The notes beneath the pieces were generated by a model, which was not told the origin of the DNA, made no database searches, and was given only the letters and a program-made list of their open reading frames with translations. The translations under genes were made by a program, and so were the position numbers. A DNA stretch of 64,000 bases. Origin: Ignavibacteria bacterium (GTDB taxonomy: Bacteria; Bacteroidota; Ignavibacteria; Kapaibacteriales; Kapaibacteriaceae). Below, piece by piece: positions 20,722 to 29,270 of the stretch; the stretch's first letter is position 1; each line of letters starts with the position of its first letter. The stretch spans positions 1 through 64,000 of the forward strand of contig JABMNI010000041.1 in assembly GCA_013204605.1 (NCBI GenBank), given 5' to 3'.

Positions 20722-21443
20722 TTATGGAGTGCAGCATGGTAAGCCTCCCAGTTTGCAACATTCGTCGAAATAAGTATTGCACTCGCCAGTACAAGCCGTG
20801 TTATCGCCCTCACAAACAGTACGTTGAAAACTACAGCAATCAACTGGAGATGTTCTGCAGTATCGTCTTTCAACAAAACAATGTCGGGCACAAGAGTTAT
20901 CACATGCATAGTAACAAAACGGAGCGTCGTAATGTTTATCCAAACATTTAGGTAGGGCTAGAATATGGCAGTAAACATTGTTGTTCGTAAGATTTGTACA
21001 TGTGTTACCAATGCCGCAATTCGGAAGGGTCACACCCAGAATGTTGTTGCAACAAAGATCAGTGCCTCTTATGATTGCTTGGTAAATAGCAGTCAAGCCT
21101 TGGTTTTTCAATTCCTGGGGAACACATATCCGTTTAATCCAAGTAATCGCATTTACACCATAATTACAATCCAGCCCTCCACCGGCAGTGCATGGGTTAT
21201 CGATTAGTGTCGAACTAGAAGCATATTGCGTACACATCCAAACAGAAGCAGTATAGTTAGTCCCCGCAAAACATATCGTAAAATCCGTTTGCACACCTTC
21301 ACAATCGCAATCCAATGGCATTTGTTTTGGACACTGATCTATAGGATACTCACATTGTGCTTTCGCATCACTGGCGGTTAACCCCAACATAACCAATGAA
21401 AGGACTAGCAGAGAGAGAGAGAGAAAAAAAAAACCTTTTTCAC
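20722..21443 (-). CDS. Cys-rich secreted protein #1; start out of frame with body (putative phase-variable)
   Basis: Mature part QCEYPIDQCPKQMPLDCDC...CCKLGGLPCCTP (about 29 Cys in ~224 aa); upstream in-frame FFFLSLSLLVLSLVMLGLTASDAKAQ is a signal-peptide core encoded partly by T10 and (CT)n; GTG AAA AAG (MKK) is off by one frame. Confidence 0.65.
21410..21433. repeat. (AG)7 plus A10 tract inside the signal-peptide coding region (reads T10(CT)n on coding strand)
   Basis: agagagagagagag + aaaaaaaaaa read directly. Confidence 0.9.
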
Positions 21444-21549
21444 ATAAACCTCACCGTTTAACTGAAAGAAAATTTAATTTCAGTAATAATACGTGATTTT
21501 GGGAAAATGTCAAGAAATTGTTTTCACACCACTTCGAGTTTTGCAAACT
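21436..21549 (-). promoter_or_regulatory. Duplicated promoter/leader block, copy 1
   Basis: tttttcacataaacctcaccgtttaactgaaagaaaatttaatttcagtaataatacgtgattttgggaaaa..., near-identical to 24711-24823. Confidence 0.85.
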
Positions 21550-21558
21550 CTGGTTCTC

Positions 21559-23973
21559 CTATCTATTCAAATACACCTTGCCAGTTACTTCACCACATGC
21601 TGTAGACAGCGTGTAACAGATCAATCCAGTAAGGTTATGAGGAAACAAAGCCTCTATTCTATCGCTTGAAGCAATTCCTTTACCTGTGTGCACTAATTCA
21701 CCGGCATACGTGTAAGCCTTAATGGAGAATGACCGATCGGTACAAGACGGGAAGAGATTTGCACCCTCCGTGTTTTGAGTTGGCTCATCCTTGATCGACG
21801 TAAAAATAGTTGGAGTGTACTTGTACAAACTTCTGTTAGTTCCGAAAAAGTATATGTCACTACCATCCACTGCAAAACCCTGGATACGGTACGGATTACT
21901 CCAATTCGACACCGCAGAGCCATTCCAATTTTTGCATCCATCAGTACTTGTAAATAGCAAGGAGTATTGGTAGAGCATTAAGGTTCGCTCCTCATTGCGA
22001 TCCACTTGTTGCACCAACAAACTTCCGGGATCCACGGGTTTGCCATTCAAGCTCCACTTCATGCGCTCAGCGCTCCACGCTGATGAATCTGCATTGAAAG
22101 AACAGAAGTAATTCACCACGGGATCAAACAAATTTGTAGATCCGCGAGTTCCCAACATGTAGGCAATCTGATTTTTCAAATGAAGATCGTACCCGGTATG
22201 TGGAAGAAAAGTCCGCACTACAACTGGGACTCTGGGCAAAATACTTACAGATCCATCATCAAACAACTCGAATACTTCCAGTGTATCCGGGATGCGATTA
22301 GTTTGGGTTCTTTGTTTATTTAACAAGCTCACTCGTAGCAGTACCTTACCGTTCTCCAACTTATCAATCCCAATTAGTCGGTATATAATTGAATCTTTAT
22401 AGTCAATCTTTGGCAACACCCATGTTGTCCCATTATCGGTAGAAATCAATGGAGCAAAAAAGCCCCATCTCGATGATGAAAAATCACTACTACTTGTTGC
22501 GGCAGCCAGCAATCCGGAATTGGTGCGAATTAATGTACCGACGTACTCTACCTTAAAGTTGTCGATACGGACCGTTTGTTCTTGCCAACTGCTCCCCGCA
22601 TCAGAACTTGTTGCATAATGATTGTCATTGGAACTTCCACTCAGGAAGAGAATATTGCCTTGTTTATTCAATACTGTGTATCCAGTTTCAAACGTAGCTA
22701 AAGTGTCCTCTTGGCAATTCACTTCAGCAACGTTACTTAGTCTCAACACAGAGCATGACACTGGAGTATCAAATTGACCAACCACCCTGGTATTTAATAC
22801 AAGAAAAGAACCTTCATCAGACTTTATTGCGCCACGCCATTCATTCTTGAAACTTCGAAATGTTCCCAGTGAATCTATCTCGAAATTTCCGATAGCCGAT
22901 TGCACATCTTGAAACCGCCACGATTCACCACCATTACGTGTATGATGAATTGCAATGTTTTGTCCATTGAATTGAGAGCCACAAAACACAACACCATCGG
23001 TGTCATTTAACATTACCACGCCAATTGCAGGAGTTGCGGGGTATAGGGACTGATAGTTTCCGTCTACTAATTTGTCTGTCAATAGTGCCTTGTTCCAAAA
23101 AGCCCCGCCATTGACGGATTTTGCGACAATCTGAAAGTAGGCATTATCACTCTCTTTCTTCCACAGATTTCCGCAAACATAAATTCTCCCAGAAGAATCC
23201 ATGGAGAGCTTTCTAAATGTATCGTCGCGCTCAACTCCATCCGCGTACGGGTAAGGAGTAGGTGGAATTAGATGATATACTTGATCCCATGTTTTTGCGC
23301 TATCTATTGACCTAAATACACGCCCTAGCGCACCACAAAGTAGTACCACGCTATCAGAAACAACTAATGCACTTGTAATGTGCATTGTGTCCAAGGGTGC
23401 AGGTCCATCAAACCACGTTTTCCCGGCGTCTCTCGAAAACATACTCTTCCCATGCTGACCAGGTACTGCAATTACGTCTCCCTTCATACTTAGCGAACCG
23501 CAAACAAAGTCAGACTTGTTTTGCACCACTCTCCATTCGTTAGTTGCACTACTCAACACAAGTATTTTGCCGTCGGTAGTGGCAACTACAATTCCATCTG
23601 GATGAGCCTGAACTCCTGAAATACTGGAGCTAACTGGTGCATTGATTGACTCCCAAATATTCGCGTTCTTAGGTCGCCTCCACACGTTTCCACCCTCACC
23701 AGCAGCCCACACGTCAACCTCGGTAACCAAGATTGACGTGATTTCGAATTGAACTGGCAAGCATTCCCATTCCCAAGTCATGCTACGATAGTCGTAGGTT
23801 CCTACGCGCCCAAACCCGCCACCAGCTATAACGTGAATTGAGTCGAGTTTTTCTGCGGCCATCAGATATCTGGCCCCATATTTACAAGGGAGTATCTCCC
23901 TCTGCACCGATTGTGCACTTAAAGTAGCGCACAGCAAAAAGTTAAATACTATTCCAACTAGAATTTTTTTCAT
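21559..23973 (-). CDS. Secreted BNR-repeat beta-propeller protein, T9SS CTD-like end
   Basis: MKKILVGIVFNFLLCATLSAQ signal; SRDAGKTWFDG, RNGGESWRF, STDNGTTWVLP; ends GEVTGKVYLNR. Confidence 0.78.
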   Translation of the reverse strand: MKKILVGIVFNFLLCATLSAQSVQREILPCKYGARYLMAAEKLDSIHVIAGGGFGRVGTYDYRSMTWEWECLPVQFEITSILVTEVDVWAAGEGGNVWRRPKNANIWESINAPVSSSISGVQAHPDGIVVATTDGKILVLSSATNEWRVVQNKSDFVCGSLSMKGDVIAVPGQHGKSMFSRDAGKTWFDGPAPLDTMHITSALVVSDSVVLLCGALGRVFRSIDSAKTWDQVYHLIPPTPYPYADGVERDDTFRKLSMDSSGRIYVCGNLWKKESDNAYFQIVAKSVNGGAFWNKALLTDKLVDGNYQSLYPATPAIGVVMLNDTDGVVFCGSQFNGQNIAIHHTRNGGESWRFQDVQSAIGNFEIDSLGTFRSFKNEWRGAIKSDEGSFLVLNTRVVGQFDTPVSCSVLRLSNVAEVNCQEDTLATFETGYTVLNKQGNILFLSGSSNDNHYATSSDAGSSWQEQTVRIDNFKVEYVGTLIRTNSGLLAAATSSSDFSSSRWGFFAPLISTDNGTTWVLPKIDYKDSIIYRLIGIDKLENGKVLLRVSLLNKQRTQTNRIPDTLEVFELFDDGSVSILPRVPVVVRTFLPHTGYDLHLKNQIAYMLGTRGSTNLFDPVVNYFCSFNADSSAWSAERMKWSLNGKPVDPGSLLVQQVDRNEERTLMLYQYSLLFTSTDGCKNWNGSAVSNWSNPYRIQGFAVDGSDIYFFGTNRSLYKYTPTIFTSIKDEPTQNTEGANLFPSCTDRSFSIKAYTYAGELVHTGKGIASSDRIEALFPHNLTGLICYTLSTACGEVTGKVYLNR

Positions 23974-23976
23974 AGC

Positions 23977-24718
23977 TCAATTCACACAGTTAACTACTTT
24001 GCAGTTGTTATAAATTGGGTCAGTACATGGTGGACCTTGCATCAGCCACGGTCCATCCCAGAATTGAACCTGACTTTGCGAACTCTTACAAAATGTGCGG
24101 ACTCTATAACAGCAACCGTTATTCAAGCAAGTGGTGAAACCTACAGACGCGTTTGCGTAAGGTGTAGGAGGCGGCAATGGGAACCAAGAGGCTTGAATCA
24201 ACATCAAATAAGTCGACCAAGAGATTGTAGGATCGTACGACTGCGTGGTGTGCCCGCCACCAGGGGTCTCCCACGTTATATAGGTTGCCATGCAATTTGC
24301 CACTTTGGAATAAATTAATGATACAGTTGAAGGACATGGACAACACTCTGGATCGGCTGTCCATTTAGCCATTTCTTTATTCGCAATAACCTTATAGATC
24401 CCGTCACGTAATCTCCCATCATTGATGGCAGCATTTATTGCATTTGCATCTGCACAGCCGGAAGGTGAAACGACTTCCATATTTACTGAATAGTCTAGCC
24501 ACTCTATTTGATTACACCTTGTCTGATAAGGCATGAAAACCTCAACAGAACACGGCGGAGAAGTTGAAATTTCCACAAATGCAGTCAAGGGATGATAGAC
24601 CCAAGGTTCAGCACATGGCGGCAACCCACCCCAATTGCAGCCTTCTTGGGCAGCAACTTGATTTGTCAGTGCACTAAGTAGAAATACCAGAGAGAGAGAG
24701 AGAGAAAATCTTTTTCAC
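23977..24718 (-). CDS. Cys-rich secreted protein #2; start out of frame with body (putative phase-variable)
   Basis: In-frame FSLSLSLVFLLSALTNQVAAQEGCNWGGLPPCAEPW...; GTG AAA AAG start is off-frame, and ATG in the body frame is followed at once by TGA. Confidence 0.65.
24689..24704. repeat. (AG)8 tract in signal-peptide coding region
   Basis: Read directly: agagagagagagagag. Confidence 0.9.
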
Positions 24719-24823
24719 ATAAACCTCACCGTTTAACTGAAAGAAAATTTAATTTCGGTAATAATACGTGATTTTTGGAAAAAGTCAAGAGATTTTTTAC
24801 ACCACTTCCAGCTTTGCAAACGC
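24711..24823 (-). promoter_or_regulatory. Duplicated promoter/leader block, copy 2, extending into the uvrD 3' end
   Basis: Near-identical to 21436-21549; includes ttacaccacttccagctttgcaaacg of the uvrD terminus. Confidence 0.85.
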
Positions 24824-27103
24824 TAGCATGAGTTGCTTGCGCTGCCCATTATTGAACATCACAGTTGCCTTGGCGCTTTGCTCTGATCCGCTCAAAGCCA
24901 TGATGGTGCCAATTCCAAACATGGGATGGTTTACCTGCTGCCCAACGGTGTAGCCGTTTACGGAGTCTTTGTTTGCCGGACGGATGGATTTTGGAATGGG
25001 GGCGTTGTAGCGCGGTGCCGAAGGTAACTGACTGTATGTTTCGCCCTCGGGCATTTGACTGAATTCAGATTGACGTTTAGGAGAGCCCCTTTCCCAAACA
25101 TTTTGGACAGCATGCGCCTCACTGTGCGGGGTGCGGTTGGAGTGATTCCCAACTACACAGGCGGGATCGATCTCGCCGATAAACATTGATGGTCGCGAAA
25201 AATTCATTTCGCCAAAACGGAACCGGCGCTCGGCATACGTGAGCACGAGGTGCTGTTTTGCGCGCGTAATTCCAACGTAAAATAACCGACGCTCTTCCTC
25301 GCGTTCATCTATGTCTTGCTCGGCCTTGGCCAGCGGGAACAGACCCTGTTCCATGCCGGCGATGACTACCATGGGGTACTCCAGACCCTTCGCGGCGTGC
25401 ATCGTCATCATACTTACTCGGTTGCCACCAGTCGCCTCATCGTCGGCATCCGATAGCAACGAAATCTGCTCGATGTATTGCGACAACGTAAGCGTCTCAT
25501 CAAACTCGTACTGCTCCTGAATGTGGCTGAGCAATCGGTCGATGTTATTCCAGCGGTCTTGGGACTCGTCGGTGTTTTGCAGACGGTACATATCGGCCAA
25601 CCCGGTTTGCGCCATAAATCTCTGAGCAACTAAGGCAGGGGGCTCGGTGTCGATATCAACTTGGTTGCGCGTTATGAGTTCAACAAAATTTTGCACCGAG
25701 GTTGCAGAGCGCTTTTGAATGCCAACTACATTCTCAGCAATTTTAAGCGTTTCGAATAATGTGGTATTTGTTTCAACGGCGTAGTCTTGCAGACGCTGCA
25801 TGGTAGTGTTGCCGATTCCCCTGCTTGGCTCGTTGATGATGCGCAAAATACTTTCGGTATCGGAAGGGTTCACCAGTACTCGCAGATACGCCAACGTGTC
25901 CTTGATTTCTTTGCGTTTGTAAAAGCTAACACCACTCACAATATGGTAGGCAACGTTGGCGCGGCGCATAGCATCCTCGATGAGTTGCGACTGTGCGTTG
26001 GTTCGGTACAAAACCGCAACATCACTTGCTTGAAGATTGCTTTCGCGCATCGCGGTCCGCACAACCTTCATAATGGTTTCGGCTTCTTCTCGATCATCTC
26101 TACAACCGAGCACGAGAATTTTTTCACCCTCGGCGTTATCGGTCCACAATTCTTTTTTCAACCGACCCGAATTATTCTTTATCACACTATCGGCTGCTGC
26201 AAGAATAGTTTTTGTACTCCGATAATTCTGCTCGAGTCGAACGGTTGTTGCCTTTGGATAATCCCTTTCGAAATCTAAAATATTCTGAATATCAGCACCG
26301 CGCCACCGATAAATACTTTGGGCGTCATCGCCCACCACACATAGGTTCCGGTACTTGCGCGCCAACAATTCCACAGCCTTATACTGCGCCTTATTTGTAT
26401 CCTGATACTCATCAACCATGATGTACCTGAAGCGCTCCTGTAACTGGTCAAGCACATCGGGTTGCTGCTGCAAAAGTCGAATCATATTCAGCAGCAAATC
26501 ATCGAAGTCCATGGCATTACTTCTCTTCAATCGCGCTTCGTATTCCTGAAAAATCTGCGCCGTCTGCTTTTCAATTACACTATTGGCTCCATTCGAATAC
26601 TGTTGCCACGATATCATAGCATTCTTCGCGGAACTTATTCTACCGCGCACTCCATTTGCCGGCAGCACTTGTTGCGAAATACCAAGCTGAACCATGATGG
26701 CTTTTACGGCCGACAACTGATCATCGGTATCGTAAATACTAAAGCTTCGGTTGTAGCCTATCAAATCTGCATATTGCCTGAGTATTCGTGCAAACACCGA
26801 ATGAAACGTGCCCGCCATTACGCCATACACCGTATCGCCCACCAGGTGTGTTATCCGCTCGCGCATTTCCTTGGCGGCCTTGTTCGTAAACGTCAACGCC
26901 AGAATACTCGACGGATGAATTCCCTGCTGAAGCAGATACGCAATTCTGAACGTCAGTACGCGCGTCTTTCCACTGCCCGCCCCCGCAATAATCAACACCG
27001 GACCCTCCGTTGTTACGGCGGCCTTGCGCTGATGTTCGTTCAATCCCTCTAGAAGTGATTCGACCGTATTTTTTGTAAGAGCAGATTGTGACAACATGTT
27101 CAA
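24797..27103 (-). CDS. UvrD/PcrA-family ATP-dependent DNA helicase
   Basis: IIAGAGSGKTRVLTFRIAYLL, ALTFTNKAAKEMRER, VDEYQDTNKAQY, TMHAAKGLEYPMV. Confidence 0.96.
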   Translation of the reverse strand: MNMLSQSALTKNTVESLLEGLNEHQRKAAVTTEGPVLIIAGAGSGKTRVLTFRIAYLLQQGIHPSSILALTFTNKAAKEMRERITHLVGDTVYGVMAGTFHSVFARILRQYADLIGYNRSFSIYDTDDQLSAVKAIMVQLGISQQVLPANGVRGRISSAKNAMISWQQYSNGANSVIEKQTAQIFQEYEARLKRSNAMDFDDLLLNMIRLLQQQPDVLDQLQERFRYIMVDEYQDTNKAQYKAVELLARKYRNLCVVGDDAQSIYRWRGADIQNILDFERDYPKATTVRLEQNYRSTKTILAAADSVIKNNSGRLKKELWTDNAEGEKILVLGCRDDREEAETIMKVVRTAMRESNLQASDVAVLYRTNAQSQLIEDAMRRANVAYHIVSGVSFYKRKEIKDTLAYLRVLVNPSDTESILRIINEPSRGIGNTTMQRLQDYAVETNTTLFETLKIAENVVGIQKRSATSVQNFVELITRNQVDIDTEPPALVAQRFMAQTGLADMYRLQNTDESQDRWNNIDRLLSHIQEQYEFDETLTLSQYIEQISLLSDADDEATGGNRVSMMTMHAAKGLEYPMVVIAGMEQGLFPLAKAEQDIDEREEERRLFYVGITRAKQHLVLTYAERRFRFGEMNFSRPSMFIGEIDPACVVGNHSNRTPHSEAHAVQNVWERGSPKRQSEFSQMPEGETYSQLPSAPRYNAPIPKSIRPANKDSVNGYTVGQQVNHPMFGIGTIMALSGSEQSAKATVMFNNGQRKQLMLAFAKLEVV

Positions 27104-27123
27104 TTTCTATTTTTTAAGGGGCT

Positions 27124-27585
27124 TTATGTTTTTGGTGAATCAGACTTCGTTGAAGAATCTGATGTTGTTGATGAACTAGTTTCTAATTTGTTTACAGATT
27201 TTTCAGACGCACCAGATGTTGATTTTGAAGAGTCTGTACTTGAAGATTTTTCACTCGTTTTTTCAGAAGATTTTTCTGTTGACTTCTCGCTTGAACTTTC
27301 ACCTGATTTGTCACCCGTTTTTTCAGACTTTTCACTAACGGATTCCTTGCGTCCGCCTTCCTTTTCCGACTTGGTATGAACATAGTCAGTAAGGTAGAAG
27401 CCCGCACCCTTGTAAATCACGCCTGTTCCACCGGTAATCTTGCGCGTGATAGCGCCTTTTCCCTTTACTTCCTGCTGGCAAACCTGCTCCGGGCAGGTGG
27501 TTAGTGCGTCATCCTTCATGGACTGGACAAATTCAAATGTGGCTCCGCATGTAGAGCATACATAGTCATACGTGGGCATGCGCAC
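27124..27585 (-). CDS. FmdB-family zinc-ribbon protein with Ser/Lys/Glu low-complexity tail
   Basis: MPTYDYVCSTCGATFEFVQSM; GTGVIYKGAGFYLTDY. Confidence 0.85.
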   Translation of the reverse strand: MRMPTYDYVCSTCGATFEFVQSMKDDALTTCPEQVCQQEVKGKGAITRKITGGTGVIYKGAGFYLTDYVHTKSEKEGGRKESVSEKSEKTGDKSGESSSEKSTEKSSEKTSEKSSSTDSSKSTSGASEKSVNKLETSSSTTSDSSTKSDSPKT

Positions 27586-27679
27586 CTATTATGTGACATT
27601 ATTCGAAAAAATATTACTGCGTTCAGCTTTCGCAAAACTACCATTCGCCCAACTAGTGCTTTACAAAGCAGGTTTACTG

Positions 27680-28669
27680 CTATTCTATGAAGCCCGTTTT
27701 CTTGTAAACTTTTCGCAAAACCTTGCGTGCACGACCCCGAGCTTTTTCTGCTCCATCGGCAAGGATTTTTCTCAGTGCTGCATCATCGGCTCGGATTTCA
27801 ATAAAGCGTTCACGTATCGGACGCACGTACCCGGCTATGGCATGCGCAACTGTTTCCTTGAATTCTGCATAGCCCCCTGACCCTTTAAATTCCTGCTCGA
27901 TTTCGGCGAAAGATTTGTTGTTAACAATGTGGTAGAGCGTCATAAGATTTGAAATTCCCGGACGTAATTTTTCATCGTAGATAATTTCGGTTCCGGAATC
28001 GGTAACGGCGCGTTTTATTTTGTTGATGATTTGTTCGTCGGTGTCGACCAGATAAATCGAATTTTTCTCGTTCGGATCCGACTTCGACATTTTTTTCGTG
28101 GGCTCTTGCAGACTCATAATGCGTCCGCCAACTTCCGGGATATACGGCTCGGGCACCGTAAACGTATCCGAGTACCGATGATTAAAACGTTCGGCCAAAT
28201 TTCGTGCAAGCTCGAGATGTTGTTTTTGATCTTCACCCACGGGAACCAGATCGGCGTTGTACACCAAGATATCGGCGGCCATTAAAATTGGATACGTGAA
28301 GAGTCCGACGTTTACATTATCAGAGTGGCGGTCAGACTTGTCCTTGAACTGCGTCATGCGCGAGCACTCGCCCATGCCCGTCATGCATGTAAGCACCCAC
28401 GCAAGTTGCACATGTTCGGGCACATGACTCTGGATGAACACCGTGCTTTTTTCGGGATCGATGCCCGCGGCAATGTACATGGCGGCTGCATCGAGGGTCC
28501 GTTTGCGCAGCATGGCTGGTTCTTGTCTGACGGTAATTGCATGCTGGTCTACCACGCAAAACAGAGAGTCGAATTCGCTCTGCAGCTTAACCCAGTTGCG
28601 CAGTGCGCCGGCGATGTGTCCAAAGGTTAACTCGCCCGACGGGGCCATACCCGATAGTATAGTCTTCAT
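27680..28669 (-). CDS. trpS: Tryptophanyl-tRNA synthetase
   Basis: SGMAPSGELTFGHIAGALRNW; KMSKS signature; start at MKTILSG. Confidence 0.96.
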   Translation of the reverse strand: MKTILSGMAPSGELTFGHIAGALRNWVKLQSEFDSLFCVVDQHAITVRQEPAMLRKRTLDAAAMYIAAGIDPEKSTVFIQSHVPEHVQLAWVLTCMTGMGECSRMTQFKDKSDRHSDNVNVGLFTYPILMAADILVYNADLVPVGEDQKQHLELARNLAERFNHRYSDTFTVPEPYIPEVGGRIMSLQEPTKKMSKSDPNEKNSIYLVDTDEQIINKIKRAVTDSGTEIIYDEKLRPGISNLMTLYHIVNNKSFAEIEQEFKGSGGYAEFKETVAHAIAGYVRPIRERFIEIRADDAALRKILADGAEKARGRARKVLRKVYKKTGFIE

Positions 28670-28715
28670 AACTGCAAAGCTAACACCCAACGCGCAATGC
28701 CGTATTTTCGACGCC

Positions 28716-29270
28716 ATGAAAAGCCCCCTAAAAATATTATTCTTCATACTTGCTATGGTTTTGTGTGTTCCAGCAAGCGCGCAAGAGGAGCTAGGCAAGG
28801 TGAGCGAGCAGTCGTCATCGTGGTCGATGATCGGATTTGATCGCACTTGGGTCCCGCAGGAAAGGGGCTTCCCCAATGGTGGATTTGGATTTACAACGTT
28901 TCAAAGTTTGAACGATCCGCGCACAATTTGGCTAGGTGGGGGGCTACGGGGAACGGGCGTTCACCGGCGCGATGCGCTGGCGCTCACCATGGGTCCAGGT
29001 GTTCAATTGCTCGGAACCTCGCGTCTGGGAGTTTTCGCATACGTCCAAGCCGGCATGTGCATTTCCTCCAGCAACGCCCTAACTGGATTCAGTTTTTTCA
29101 CCGACACGTCAACAACGTTTGGATTGACCTCCATAGGTGCCCTTGGCGGGAGCGTAGAAGCCTTTTCAAACGTTAAAATTTACGTCGCATTTATTGGCAC
29201 CTACTTTTCAAACGAGCACGGCTACACCCCGTACGGTCTACAGTTGGGTCTGACAATAGGAGGCAAGTAA
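28716..29270 (+). CDS. Hypothetical secreted/outer membrane protein
   Basis: Signal peptide MKSPLKILFFILAMVLCVPASAQEE; Gly-rich beta-strand-like body; TAATG overlap with next gene. Confidence 0.65.
   Translation: MKSPLKILFFILAMVLCVPASAQEELGKVSEQSSSWSMIGFDRTWVPQERGFPNGGFGFTTFQSLNDPRTIWLGGGLRGTGVHRRDALALTMGPGVQLLGTSRLGVFAYVQAGMCISSSNALTGFSFFTDTSTTFGLTSIGALGGSVEAFSNVKIYVAFIGTYFSNEHGYTPYGLQLGLTIGGK

Noticed and set aside
26462-27052. 196-aa plus-strand ORF inside uvrD/pcrA
   Set aside because: Antisense to conserved helicase motifs; composition unlike a real protein.
28939-28946. ggtggggggctac counted as a motif copy
   Set aside because: Six G preceded by T; not a strict AGGGG(G)CT match, so left out of the count.
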